Assembly (NCBI GenBank): GCA_963717705.1
Contig: CAVQWT010000008.1
Coordinates: 1-64,000 of the forward strand
Length of the DNA stretch: 64,000 nucleotides
Reading direction: 5' to 3'
Source: CAVQWT01 sp963717705
GTDB taxonomy: Bacteria; Pseudomonadota; Gammaproteobacteria; Burkholderiales; Casimicrobiaceae
Shown one piece after another: positions 1 to 10,541 of the stretch. How positions within the stretch are numbered: position 1 is the stretch's first letter; the number at the start of each line of letters is the position of its first letter. The notes beneath the pieces were generated by a model. That model was not told the DNA's origin, ran no database searches, and was given only the letters and a program-made list of their open reading frames with translations. A program made the position numbers and the translations under genes.

Positions 1-1
1 C

Positions 2-370
2 ATCGTGCACATCGGTCCGATGGCGCAGGACTTCCATCGTGCGTTCGCCGTCGGCTCGGACGAGCGGTCGATCGCGACCGTCGATGCCGACGGCGTCGCG
101 CTCGCGGCGATCCAGGGGCTGAACGCGAAGGTGGAGGCCAACCTTACCGCCATCGTCGCCTCGAACGCCCTGCTCGAGGAACGGCTTGCAGCCCGGGAGA
201 TCGAATCCGCTCGACAGCGCGCGGAACTGTTGAGTGTTCGCGCGGAACTGGCAAAGCTTCGCGCTTCGCAGGAGGACGTCGAGGTGCTGAAAACCGCGCT
301 GCAGGAGTTGCTGCGCGAACGCGCGGGCGGTCTGACGCCGGCGCGGCTGGCATTGCCGGTATCGCCTTAG
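2..370 (+). CDS. C-terminal part of a tail-fibre (S74 chaperone) domain protein, start outside window
   Basis: The frame is open from base 2 to the TAG at 368, so the beginning lies to the left of the window. The ~122 visible residues hold the end of a tail-fibre intramolecular chaperone (peptidase S74-like) domain, recognised by HIGPMAQDF followed by GVALAAIQGL. A ~75-residue charged Leu/Ala/Glu-rich helix follows that could form a trimeric coiled coil. The same order ends the gene at 2532..4149, so the two are paralogues and the surface-protein island continues leftwards. In phage tail spikes this domain trimerises the passenger and then cuts itself off; that it does so here is inference. 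Confidence 0.75.
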   Translation: MVHIGPMAQDFHRAFAVGSDERSIATVDADGVALAAIQGLNAKVEANLTAIVASNALLEERLAAREIESARQRAELLSVRAELAKLRASQEDVEVLKTALQELLRERAGGLTPARLALPVSP

Positions 371-413
371 CGCGGCCGCCACGATGCCAACTAGTCAACT
401 ACGGGAGATGGCG

Positions 414-2281
414 ATGCGCAAGTTCATCGGAGTGGCTGGATTCGTGTTGCTGGGGTTGTTGTCATCCACCGCGCAGGCCCGCCCTGCGCCGGCTTCACCG
501 ACGTCGACGACACCAGCCCGTTCTGCGCCAACGTCACCTGGCTCAAGAACCGCGGCATCACGCTCGGCTGCACCTCGGCGACGCTGTACTGCCCCGGCGA
601 CTTCGTCAGCCGGCTGCAGATGGCCGCCTTCATGAACCGCCTCGGCGACAGCCTGTTCCCGCTGACCTGCGCCGCCGGCCAGGTGATGAAGTGGGACGGC
701 CTGCAGTGGGCCTGCGCCAACGACGCCATCGGCGGCGGGGGCGGCGGCGGGACGGTGACCAGCGTCGCCGCCGGGACAGGCCTCACCGGCAGCCCCAACC
801 CGATCACCGGCGCGGGGGCGATCAACCTCGCCCCGGGCTACCAGCTGCCGCAGGCCTGCAGCCAACGGTCAGGTGCCGAAGAGCAACGGGACGGGCGGCT
901 GGGCGTGCGGCACCGACAACGCCGGCACCGGCACCGGCACCGTGACCAGCGTCACCGCCACAGGCGGCGGCGGATTGGCCACGACACCCGGTGGCGGCAT
1001 CAGCACCTCCGGCTCGGTGGGCATTGCGTCCGGGGGGGTGCAGACTGCCATGCTGGCTGACAGCGCCATCACCAATGCCAAGATTGCGCCGGGCACCATT
1101 GCCGCCGACCGCCTGGTGGCGAGCCAGCAATTGCCAAGTTGTATCGACGGGCAGGTGTTGCGTCGTAGTGGCGGCGTGTGGATCTGCGGCAGCCTGCCGC
1201 CGACGATCACCACCATGGACAGCGGTGGATTCGTTGGCACGTACACCGCGATCGCCATTGGTACGGACGGCTTCCCGGTGGTGAGCTACCACGACTTCAC
1301 GAACGGCAATCTCAAGGTGGCCAAGTGCATCAATGCGGTGTGCAGCGGCGGTGCGACGATCCTCGCTGTGGATAGTGTCGGCGTAGGTCGGCCAGTACAC
1401 CGCCATCGCGATCGGCACCAACGACGGCTTACCGGTGATGAGCTACTACGACTTTACTAACGCCAACCTCAAGGTCGCCAAATGCAACAACGCGGCGTGC
1501 ATCGGCAACAGCACCACGATCACTACTGTGGATAGCGGCGGGGACGTTGGCCAGAATACCGCCATCGCGATCGGCGCCGACGGCTTGCCGGTGGTGAGCT
1601 ATTACGACGCCACGAACGGCAACCTCAAGGTGGCCAAGTGCGTGAATGCGGAGTGCACCGGTACCGCCACGATCACTGCTGTGGATAGTGTCGGCGACGT
1701 CGGCCAGTCCACCGCCATCGCGATCGGCGCCGACGGCTTGCCGGTGGTCGAGCTACTACGACGCCACGAACGGCGACCTCAAGGTGGCCAAGTGCGTCAA
1801 TGTGGCGTGCACCGGTAGCGCCACGATCACCACCGTGGACAGCGGTGGCAACGTAGGCTGTGACACCGCCATCAGGATCGGTACCGACGGTTTCCCCGTG
1901 GTGAGTTACCTCGATGGAACGAACGCCGATCTCAAGGTGGCCAAATGCGTCAATGCCGCGTGCACCGGCAGCGCCACGATCACCACCGTGGATAGCGGCG
2001 GACTCGTGGGCTACTTCACCGCCATAGGGATCGGCACGGACGGTTTGCCGGTGGTGAGCTACTACGACGTCACGAACGGCGCCCTCAAGGTGGCCAAGTG
2101 CGTCAATGCGGCGTGCACCGGCAGCGCCACGATCACCACCGTTGATCGTGGCGGCAGCGTCGGCTATTACATCGCCATGGCGATCGGCACGGATGGCTTG
2201 CCGGTGATGAGCTACTCCGACGTTACGAACGCCGACCTCAAGGTGTTGAAGTGCAGCAATGCGGCGTGCCTGGCTCCCTGA
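414..2281 (+). pseudogene. Frameshifted secreted protein: SLH-like domain plus seven ~50-residue repeats
   Basis: ATG 414 follows a GGGAG site and starts a signal peptide (MRKFIGVAGFVLLGLLSSTAQA). Then come the four-Cys SLH-like domain (FTDVDDTSPFC, ITLGCTS, YCPGDFVSRLQMA, FMNRLG), a Gly-rich stretch shared with the gene at 2532, and from about 1200 seven tandem repeats of ~50 residues. Their consensus is TVDSGG.VG..TAIAIGTDGLPV joined to VSYYD.TN..LKVAKC.NAACTG. Four single-base shifts break the frame: a missing G near 479 and an extra base near 862, 1386 and 1749, each located by comparison with the paralogue at 2532 or with sister repeats. The final frame ends at TGA 2279. It is either a decayed gene or an intact gene carrying consensus errors. 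Repeats of this kind resemble beta-propeller blades of surface proteins; no enzymatic role is visible. Confidence 0.7.
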
Positions 2282-2399
2282 CCACGGTGCCGCGGTGGCC
2301 CGGGCAGTGCCGGGACGGCACGCTGGCATTGCCGAGGCCGCCGGCGGCGCCGACGACCGGCCGTCCTGCCGCTGCGCGGTCTGCCCTCCGCCCGGCCAG

Positions 2400-2416
2400 T
2401 TGTAAGTCATCTGTAA
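2400..2416 (+). promoter_or_regulatory. Phased direct repeat TTGTAAgtcATCTGTAA, candidate response-regulator box
   Basis: Two TGTAA half-sites (2401 and 2412) lie 11 bp apart, one helical turn, the spacing typical of OmpR-family response-regulator sites. A -10-like CATACT at 2440-2445 would place the box directly upstream of the -35 region of the gene starting at 2532. A second copy with 14 of 17 bases identical lies at 17506..17522. Identity of the regulator is unknown. Confidence 0.45.
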
Positions 2417-2531
2417 CTCCACCAGCGCGCGGGCGCCTCCATACTCGCCTCAGGGTAGCGGTCCGACCGGCTTCCGGCCGGACGCCCTGCGGCAGCGACG
2501 TTGCGCAGCATCCACCGTGGAGAAAACGACG

Positions 2532-4149
2532 ATGATCAAATGGCTTGCCGTACCCGCGGTGGCGCTGGTCCTTTCGCTGGCCCCGACCGCAGCGCAGGCC
2601 GCGCCCTGCGCCGGCTTCACCGACGTCGACGACACCAGCCCGTTCTGCGTCAATGTCACCTGGCTCAAGAACCGCAGCATCACGCTCGGCTGCACCTCGA
2701 CCACGCTGTTCTGCCCCGGCGACTTCGTCAGCCGGCTGCAGATGGCCATCTTCATGAACCGACTGGGCGACAGCCTGTTCCCGCTGACCTGCGCCGCCGG
2801 CCAGGTGATGAAGTGGGACGGCCTGCAGTGGGCCTGCGCCAACGACGCCATCGGCGGCGGAGGCGGCGGCGGCACGGTGACCAGCGTCGCCGCCGGCACC
2901 GGCCTCACCGGCAGCCCCAACCCGATCACCGGCGCGGGGTCGATCAACGTTGCGCCCGAGCTACCAGCTGCCGCAGGCGTGCAGCAACGGCCAGGTGCCG
3001 AAGAGCAACGGGACCGGTGGTTGGGTGTGCGGCACCGACACGGCCGGCGCCGGCACCGTGACCAGCGTCACCGCCGGCACCGGCCTCACCGGCGGCACCA
3101 TCACCGCCAGCGGCACCGTCGCCGCCGACACCAGCTACCTGCAGCGGCGGGTCTCCAGCACCTGCGCCGTCGGGTCGTCGATTCGCATCATCGCGGCCGA
3201 CGGCACCGTAACCTGTCAAACCGATAACTCGGGGCCGGCCAACGCCTTCGTCCAGGGCGGCAACACATTTGGCACGACCGCGAGGCTGGGCACAAATGAC
3301 AATCAAGCGGTCGAACTGATCGCCAACACAAGCCCCGTGCTACGAGTGGATGCAACGGGCCGCACCGCCATCAACGCTCCCTCTTCCGAAATACCTGACC
3401 AGGTGGAGCTTTCGATCTTCGGCCAACAGACGGGGCTCGGCGGCTTGTACGCGAACCTGTTCATGCGGCAGTCATTCACTAATAGCGGGGGCTATCTCAT
3501 CAGTGTTGGCGACGCCTTGCCAGACACAAATGGCGCGTGGTTCTACCTCGACCAGTACAAGCCATCCGGGACCAACAGCGGCCAGAGACGCAGACTCGCC
3601 ATCGACTTCGCTGGACGCATCGGGCTCAACCGCGCGGATGCACTCGTCGCTGGAGTCGGGAGCATGCCACTTGTCGTGGGAACGGACGGCACGACCGGCA
3701 ACTCAGCCTACCTCTCGCCCGGCGGGGCTTGGACCAACGGCTCGTCGCGGACCTTCAAGGAGGACTTCGCCGCCGTCGACGGCACCAGCGTGCTCGCCAA
3801 GGTGCTGGCCATGCCGATCACGACGTGGCGCTACCGCGACTCGAATGAGGGGAGGCACATGGGCCCGATCGCGGAGGACTTCGCCGCGGCGTTCGGGCTG
3901 GGCGATGGCGACCGCTACATCGGCACCGTCGATGGCATCGGCGTGGCGCTGGCGGCAATCCAGGGACTCGGTGCGAGGATGGACACCGAGATCGCGGCGA
4001 AGGACGCGCGTATCGCAGACCTGGAGGCCCGGCTTGCGCGCCAGGCCGACGCCATGACCGCACAGCAGCGCGAGATCGCCGAACTGCGCCGCGCAGTCGA
4101 CGTGATGCTCACGCGGACGTCACCGGACGGCAAGCTGGCGGCGCGCTGA
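2532..4149 (+). pseudogene. Frameshifted secreted protein: SLH-like domain, tail-fibre stalk, S74 chaperone
   Basis: ATG 2532 has GGAG ten bases upstream and begins a signal peptide ending AAQA. The four-Cys SLH-like domain follows directly (CAGFTDVDDTSPFC, ITLGCTS, FCPGDFVSRLQMA, FMNRLGDSLFP). Next comes a Gly/Thr/Ser-rich region with TVTSVAAGTGLTG and TVTSVTAGTGLTGG motifs typical of phage tail-fibre stalks. The C-terminus is a tail-fibre S74-type chaperone (SRTFKEDF, ITTWRYRDS, HMGPIAEDF, GVALAAIQGL) plus a coiled-coil tail. One extra C in a CCC run near 2956 shifts the frame; without it the reading is continuous to TGA 4147. The first third is nearly the same as the gene at 414. An SLH-like anchor combined with a self-processing trimeric fibre suggests a cell-surface fibre; this is inference. 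Confidence 0.75.
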
Positions 4150-4267
4150 CGTCTTCCAGCCGCCGGGGACCGAAGGCGGACGGCGCGCAGGGGTGGCGAC
4201 GCCTGGCGACGAACCGAGCGACTCACGACGCGCCGAAGGCGGCGACCGCCGCCGCCGCCGCGCGACG

Positions 4268-4943
4268 CTAGAACGGCGACACCGTCCCGTTGCGGCTGTA
4301 CACCAGCGCCCGCAGCTGGCAGCGGCTGCCGGTCAGGTCGGTCGCGCCGCCCAGGCCGCCCCGAGTCATCCGCGCCCCGAACCGCACCGACTGCCCCACG
4401 CTCAGCTCCCGGTAGCCGACGTCCGACAGCCCGCCCCACTGGTTCGCCGGCACCGAACCGCAGGTTCGCGTTGCTGTTGAGATTCGTCCACGTCCCGCCG
4501 CCGTCGGTGCTGATCACCAGGTCCGCCGCCAGCCCCACGTCCGCCGTCGCCGTCGCGCTCAAGCGCAGGTCCACGTACGCCGTCCGCGGATAGCCGGCGA
4601 TCGCCAGGTCCGTCGTCTGGCACACCACCACGTTCGCGTCGAGGTCGACCGCCCCCGGCGCCGCGTCCACCCGCAGCTGCGCCGGCGTCAGCGCCGTCCC
4701 CAGCCGGTTCATGAACGCCGCCATCGCCAGCCGGCTCACCGGATCGGTCGGGCAGTACAGCGTCGCCGACGTGCAGCCGGTCGTCACCGCGCGGTTCTTC
4801 AGCCACTCGACGTTCGGACAGAACGCACTGGTGTCGTCCACGTCGGTGAAGCCCGCGCACGGCAGCGCCAGCGCCAACGGCGCCGCCAGCAGCGCCACGG
4901 CAGACAGCGCAGTCGTCATCGCCAGCCTGGAAATGCGGTTCAT
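4268..4943 (-). pseudogene. Small secreted SLH-like cassette protein (one frameshift)
   Basis: The start at 4943 has GAGGTGAGACC just upstream and gives a signal peptide ending PLALA. The protein is only the four-Cys SLH-like domain (CAGFTDVDDTSAFC, VTTGCTSATLYC, VSRLAMAAFMNRLG) followed by the C-terminal module (VVVCQTTD, TDGGGTW, VGQSVRFG, SRCQLR, SRNGTVSPF). An extra G near 4459 breaks the frame inside the module: without it the text reads NLRF-VPANQWGGL and continues to the TAG at 4268. It lies 23 bp downstream of the beta-helix gene (4967..7064), so the two probably form one transcript. Function unknown; intact paralogues lie at 13504..14157 and 28766..29431. Confidence 0.75.
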
Positions 4944-4966
4944 GGTCTCACCTCGCGTTGTCGTGG

Positions 4967-7064
4967 TCACGGCTCTGAATCCTGGAGTTGGTCCGGCTCG
5001 TCGAAGGGCGCCGTCGGGCTGTTGCGGTTGTCGAATCGTACCCGCAGGTTGCAGCTGCTGTCGCTGAAGGTCGCAGTGCCGGGCAATCCGCCGCGGGTGA
5101 TGCGCAGGCCGAAGCGGGTCGCATACGTCGTGCTGATGTTGGAATGCGCGAGCGTCTGGATGTTCGCCCACCTGCCGGCGCGGACCGCCCCGGCCTGGAC
5201 GTTGGTCGTCACCGTCGCCCAGCCCCCGCCGTTGCCGCTGCGGACCAGGTCGACCGTGACGCCCATGTCGCCGCCCGCGATCCCGCGGAAGACGCCGTCC
5301 AGGTAAGCGCGCCGCGGGAAGCCGGTGATGACCAATTCCGGCGTGACGCAGACCACCGGGCTCGTCCCCGGGTCGAGCGCGCCGATCTGCTGCTCCTGCA
5401 CCCTCGGCACGATGGTGAGCGCCGTCCCCAGCCGGTTCATGAACGCCGCCATCGCCAGCCGCGAGACGCCCGCCGTCGGGCAGTACTCGCTGGTGGACGT
5501 GCAGCCCAGCGTCACCGCGCGGTTCTTCAGCCACTTGACGTTGGCGCAGAACGCGCTCGCCGGGTCGACGTCGGTGAAGCCGCTGCAGTACGCCGGCGAC
5601 TCGAACGCACCCATGTCGGGCGCCGGTCCCAGCACGCGCGGGAAGCCGGTCGCCGCGCTGGTCGGTCGTCAACGCCAGAGTGTTGTCGCCGGTGTCGATC
5701 GCGGGGCTGTCGGCCGCCGGCGCGTGCGTCCGCGTCAGGCCGCCGTTGAACGCCAGCGGAGCGAGCAGCGGATCCTGGTTCGGGAGGTTGCCCGTGCCGG
5801 AGAACGTGATGTTGCAGTTTCCGCAGGTGCGCTGGACCATCGAGTTGTTGCCGGTGACGACCAGCGAGGGGATCGGAACCGTCCACGTGGTGAGGTCGAG
5901 GAAGTCGTTGCGGCTGCGTGCAAGGATCGAACCCGACAGCTGCAGCGTCGGCGTGCCGTAGCCGGCCGTGGTGATCGCGCTCAGCTGGACGCCGCCGCCG
6001 GCGTTGTCCGTGACGGTCGAATTGATGAACTGCGCGGCCACGTTGGTGTAGACGAACACCCCGCCGGTGTTCAGTCCCGCCGTGTTGCCTGACACCGTCG
6101 AATTGATCAGGCGGAAGACGTACGCCTGCCCGGGCGCCTGCAGGCTCGCGTTGGTCCCGTTGACGCCGATGCCGCCGCCGTAGCCTCCGATGTTGTCGGA
6201 CACTTCGGACCGCAGGAGGGTGAGCGACGTCGTGTCGGCGTTGATGCCCCCGCCTGGGTACGCAAAGCCGCCGAGCGGATTGGGGGGCTCGACCACGTTG
6301 CCGACGATCCGCGTATCCGTGATCGTCGCGGTGATGTTGTCGTAGATCGCCATCGCGCCGCCGCGACCTTCCAGCGGGCCCGGCTGCACGCGGTTGCCGG
6401 TGAACAGGCTGCGCTCGATCGTCACCGTGGCCGGCGACCGCACCCCCAGGCAATTGTCGCCGGCGATCAGCGCCCCGCCCTGATAGGCGCCGGTGTTGCC
6501 GACGACGAGTTCCCTGGCGCGGTTGTCGATGAACTGCGAATCGCGGATCGTCAGCGATTGCCCGGGAAATTGCGCCCAGAAACCGATGGCGCCGCCTACT
6601 TTCGCGGCGTTGTCGCGCACGATCACGCTGTCCAGTACCAGGCTGCGGGCGGACGAGATCGCACCGCCGCTGCTGTTGGCAACGCTGCGCCATCCGTTCC
6701 TGAGCGTCAGCCCGGAAATCGTCACCAGAAAGTCGCTCGGGCCGGTCGTCGCCGGACACGGGGGCGAAGTCGCCTCGAACGTCACGAAAATGCGCGACGC
6801 CTGGTTGCCGTCGATGGTCAGGTTGGCGGCACCGGGGCCCTGGATCGTCAGCGCATCGAGGATGCGAATCACACCGGTGGTGAGCGTGATCGTCCCGGTG
6901 ACCGCGAAGTTGATCGTGTCGGCGCCGGGCGCGGCGTTGGCGAGGTCGACCGCGTCGCGCAGCGTGCCCGATCCCGCATCGGCGGTGCTGGTGACGGTGA
7001 AGGTGGCCGCGTGGGCGGTCCCGACGCCGAGGGCGAATACAGCGACAAGCAGTCGATGCCACAT
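4967..7064 (-). pseudogene. Frameshifted secreted beta-helix protein with C-terminal SLH-like cassette
   Basis: ATG 7064 follows AAGGGGG and a signal peptide ending TAHA. The body reads TFTVTSTADAGSGTLRDAV, the usual opening of right-handed parallel beta-helix proteins of the polymorphic outer-membrane/CSLREA type. Many helix rungs follow (GGAI, NSTVSGNTAG, GGGINADT), then the closing phrase SPAIDTGDN-LTTDQRG. A lost base near 5655 shifts the frame; the downstream frame resumes with GFPRVLGPAPDMGAFE and runs through the four-Cys SLH-like domain (CSGFTDVDPASAFC, YCPTAGVSRLAMA) and the C-terminal module (VVCVTPELV, VRAGRWANI, SSCNLRVRFDNRN). TGA is at 4967. Probably an envelope-exposed beta-solenoid; ligand unknown. 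The small cassette gene at 4268..4943 follows in the same direction. Confidence 0.75.
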
Positions 7065-7130
7065 GGCAGCCCCCTTCGCGGTCGGCGGAACCGAGGCGCA
7101 ACGATTCTCCAGTCCGGGCGGCTTGTCAAC

Positions 7131-7151
7131 CCCGCACCGCAGCAGTGCGGG
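7131..7151. other. Hairpin between divergent genes, next to a duplication breakpoint
   Basis: CCCGCAC and GTGCGGG form a perfect 7-bp stem around a 7-base loop in the spacer between the beta-helix gene and the first RCC1 gene. The left edge of the 3.3-kb tandem duplication (7154-7163) lies three bases away. A role in regulation or in the rearrangement is possible but not shown. Confidence 0.45.
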
Positions 7152-7232
7152 TGTGCGCGGCGACGGCCGCCGACTTGCCGGCGCTACGGAGTGCGTGCAC
7201 AGTTCGCTTTCGGTCCCCTGCCGGGAGTCCCC

Positions 7233-10067
7233 ATGTTCGATCGCAGCCTCGGGCACGCCGCCGTTGTCGGTCTCTGGCTGATGCACGCCAGCCTCGCGCT
7301 GGCGGAAACGCCGCTTACCGGAGCCACTCGAGTCGCGGCGGGCGACGAGCACACCTGCGCGCTGACCAGCGCCGGAGGCGTGAAGTGCTGGGGCGCCAAC
7401 CAGTTCGGCCAGCTCGGCATCGGCACGACGACGGGGGTGTCCTATGCCGTCGACGTGACCGGCCTGACTTCCGGCGTGACGGCAATTGTGGCTGGCGGCC
7501 TTGCACACCTGCGCGCTGACCAGCGGCGGGGCCGTGAAGTGCTGGGGCTGGAACTATTATGGTCAGCTCGGCAACGGCACGACGACGGATGCGCTGACGG
7601 CGGTGGACGTCGTCGGGCTGACTGCCGGCGTGACTGCCATTTCCGCCGGCGGCGCTCACACGTGCGCGTTGACCAGCGGCGGGGCCGTGAAGTGCTGGGG
7701 TTGAAACTAGACCGGCCAGCTCGGCAACGGCACGACGACGGATGCGCTGACCGCGGTGGAAGTCGTCGGGCTGACCGCCGGCGCGACGGCCATCTCGGCC
7801 GGCGGCGGTCACACCTGCGCGCTGACCGGCGGCGGGGCCGTGAAGTGCTGGGGTTACAACTACGAGCGGCCAGCTCGGCAACGGCGCGACGACGACTGCG
7901 CTGACCGCGGTGGACGTCGTCGGGCTGACCGCCGGCGTGACGGCCATCTCGGCCGGCGGCAGTCACACCTGCGCGCTGACCAGCGGCGGGGCCGTGAAGT
8001 GCTGGGGTAACAACTCGTATGGCCAGCTCGGCAACGGCACGACGACGGACTGCGCTGACCGCGGTGGACGTCGTCGGGCTGACCGCCGGCGTGACGGCAA
8101 TCTCGGCCGGCGGCTATCACACCTGCGCGCTGACCAGCTGGCGGGGCCGCGAAGTGCTGGGGTCGAGAACGAGTACGGCCAGCTCGGCAACGGCACGACG
8201 ACGAATGCGCTGACCGCGGTGGACGTCGTCGGCCTGACCGCCGGCGGGACGGCCATCTCGGCCGGCGGCAATCACACCTGCGCGCTGACCAGCGGCGGAG
8301 CTGCGAAGTGCTGGGGTAGCAACTGTGCGGCCAGCTCGGCAACGGCACATACGACCGATGCGCTGACCGCGGTGGACGTCGTCGGCCTGACCGCCGGCGT
8401 GACGGCAATTTCGGCTGGCGGCTTGCACACCTGCGCGCTGACCAGCGGCGGGGCCGTGAAGTGCTGGGGCTGGAACTATTATGGTCAGCTCGGCAACGGC
8501 ACGACGACGGATGCGCTGACGGCGGTGGACGTCGTCGGGCTGACTGCCGGCGTGACTGCCATTTCCGCCGGCGGCCCTCACACGTGCGCGTTGACCAGCG
8601 GCGGGGCCGTGAAGTGCTGGGGCTAGAACAGGGACGGCCAGCTCGGCAACGGCACGACGACGGATGCGCTGACCGCGGTGGAAGTCGTGGGGCTGGCCGC
8701 AGGCGCGACGGCCATCTCGGCCGGCGGCACTCACACCTGCGCGCTGACCGGCGGCGGGGCCGTGAAGTGCTGGGGTGCCAACTCGTCCGGCGAGCTCGGA
8801 AACGGCACGACGACGACTGCACTGACCGCGGTGGACGTCGTCGGGTTGACCGCCGGCGTGACGGCAATCTCGGCCGGCGCCTGGCACACCTGCGCGCTCA
8901 CCGGTGGCGGGGCGGTGAAGTGCTGGGGCATCGAACGGGTACGGCCAGCTCGGCAACGACACGACGACGAATGCGCTGACCGCGGTGGACGTCGTCGGCC
9001 TGACCGCCGGCGTGACGGCCATCTCGGTCGGCAGTAATCACACCTGCGCGCTGACCAGCGGCGGAGCTGCGAAGTGCTGGGGTAGCAACTCTAGTGGCGA
9101 GCTCGGCAACGGCACGACGACGGATGCGCTGACCGCGGTGGACGTCGTCGGGCTGACCGCCGGCGTGACGGCCATCTCGGCCGGCGGTAATCACACCTGC
9201 GCGCTGACCAGCGGCGGAGCTGCGAAGTGCTGGGGTCAGCAACTCTAGTCGGCCAGCTCGGCAACGGCACGACGACGGATGCGCTGACCGCGGTGGACGT
9301 CACCGGATTGACCGCCGGCGTAACGGCAATCTCGGCCGGCGGCGATCACACTTGCGCGCTGGTCGTTGGCGGGGCTGCGAAGTGCTGGGGTTGGAACAAT
9401 TTCGGCCAGCTCGGCAATGGCATGACCGTCTACTATGCGCCGACCCCGGTCGTCGTGATCGTCGAATGCTCGGGCTTCATGGACCTGGGATCCGACTCTG
9501 CCTTCTGCCCGAACGTGGAGTGGCTGCGCAACCGCGCGGTGACCTTGGGTTGCACTGCCAGCGGGTACTGTCCCGAAGACCGCGTTTCGCGCCTGGCCAT
9601 GTCCGCCTTCATGAACCGCCTCGGCACCGCGCTGACGCCGGCAACGGTCACCGCGCAGGCGAACTCCGGCGCGCTCGACCCCGGCGCTTCCCCCATCGTC
9701 TGCGCGACCGCGGACTTCACCGCCACCGGCTTCCCGCGCCGCGTCCAGATCGACGCCGTATTCACCGCGACGGCCGGCGGCGACGTGGGCTTCGCCGCCG
9801 AGCTGGTCGCCAGCGTCGATGCCGGCGCGACGTGGCAAGCCGGTTACGACGCAGCCCATCCGCGGCAACGTCCGGGCGGGCCACTGGGCGAACCTGCGCG
9901 CGCTCGGCCACTTCGACGTCGAAGCGGACGAGGCGGTCCGCTTCGGCATCGCCATCAGCCGCGGCGGCCTGCCCGGCGGCGCGACGATCGGCGACAGCCG
10001 CTGCAACCTGCGTGCGCGTTTCGACAACCGCAACGGGACGGCATCGCCGTTCGATCGCCTCGACTGA
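7233..10067 (+). pseudogene. RCC1-repeat secreted protein, copy 1, with many frameshifts and stops
   Basis: ATG 7233 (GGGAG upstream) starts a signal peptide (MFDRSLGHAAVVGLWLMHAS, cleavage near LALA-ET). Fourteen RCC1-like repeats of ~150 bp follow, consensus GVTAISAGG-X-HTCALTSGGAVKCWG then a variable core, GQLGNGTTTDALTAVDVVGL. The four-Cys SLH-like domain (CSGFMDLGSDSAFC, VTLGCTASGYC) and the C-terminal module (IVCATADF, SRCNLRARF, RNGTASPF) complete the protein to TGA 10065. The frame is lost repeatedly, for example near 7501, 7865, 8047, 8143 and 9841, and by in-frame TGA/TAG in the cores of units 3 and 9. RCC1 repeats normally build a seven-bladed propeller; 14 units would give two. 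Whether any full protein is made depends on whether the indels are real. Confidence 0.75.
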
Positions 10068-10154
10068 CCGCGGCGGCGCGGCGCGGAGGACGAACGGACT
10101 CGCCCGACCGGGAATCGGTCGACGATCCGGATGGCCGGGTGCAATTGCGGTTGT

Positions 10155-10178
10155 AAAGTCGAGTCTGACCCTACTTCT
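10155..10178. repeat. Short repeated element (GTCGAGTCTGACCC…TACTTCT), copy 1
   Basis: A 24-bp word containing GTCGAGTCTGACCC lies just after the RCC1 copy 1 gene; the second copy is at 13463..13486. The copies belong to the tandem duplication. The word resembles short extragenic elements I have seen scattered through proteobacterial genomes, but I cannot confirm that here. Confidence 0.4.
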
Positions 10179-10184
10179 GCCAAG

Positions 10185-10471
10185 TCAGAACGTCGAGCTG
10201 GCCCCGTTACGGCTGGGCAGCGCGACGCGCAGATTGCAGCGGCTGTCGGACAGGTCGGCGCCGCCGCTGACGCGCCCCATGCGCACGCCGAAGCGCACCG
10301 TCTGGCCGACGGCGAGGTCCTGCTGCGCGAGATTCGACAGCGTGCCCCAGCGACCGGCCGGCACCCAGCCGGCGTTGCCGACCGTGGTCAGCGCCGTCCA
10401 AGTCGCGCCGCCGTCGGTCGTCGCCACCAGGTCCGCCGCGACGTCGACGTCGGCCGGCGCCTGCGCGGCGA
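10185..10471 (-). pseudogene. Truncated 3' remnant of the small SLH-like cassette gene
   Basis: This is a near-exact copy of the 3' part of the gene at 13504..14157, from PADVDVAADLVATTDGG to the end (SDSRCNLRVALPSRNGA, then STF rather than SPF). The signal peptide and SLH-like domain are missing because the duplication joint cuts the gene at 10471. It has no start of its own. It is direct evidence that unit 1 arose by duplication from the right-hand copy's flank. Confidence 0.85.
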
Positions 10472-10541
10472 CGGCAGCCGACTTGCCGGCGCTGCGGATT
10501 GCGTGCACATGTTCGCTTTCGGTCCCCTGCCGGGAGTCCCC

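Larger units (their letters stand above)
7164..10471 (+). repeat. Tandem duplication, unit 1 (3.3 kb)
   Basis: This segment and 10472..13790 are near-identical direct repeats of 3308 and 3319 bp. Each holds an RCC1-repeat gene plus, on the minus strand, sequence of the small cassette gene. The 10-base word TGCGCGGCGA occurs at 7154-7163 (left edge), 10462-10471 (unit joint) and 13781-13790 (right edge), the expected footprint of duplication through microhomology. The 11-bp length difference is accounted for by an extra ATCGACCCTACTTC stretch at 13487-13500. Confidence 0.85.

Noticed and set aside
414..2281. Programmed ribosomal frameshifting as explanation of the broken frames
   Set aside because: The shifts are in both directions, at unrelated sites without slippery heptamers, and paralogues show the in-frame form.
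2..4149. Prophage or tail module
   Set aside because: Only tail-fibre-like domains are present, with signal peptides and SLH-like domains; no capsid, terminase or baseplate genes.
3915..4267. Minus-strand frame downstream of the small cassette gene
   Set aside because: It is antisense to the S74 domain gene and lies beyond the TAG at 4268 of the true frame; composition is that of a shadow frame.
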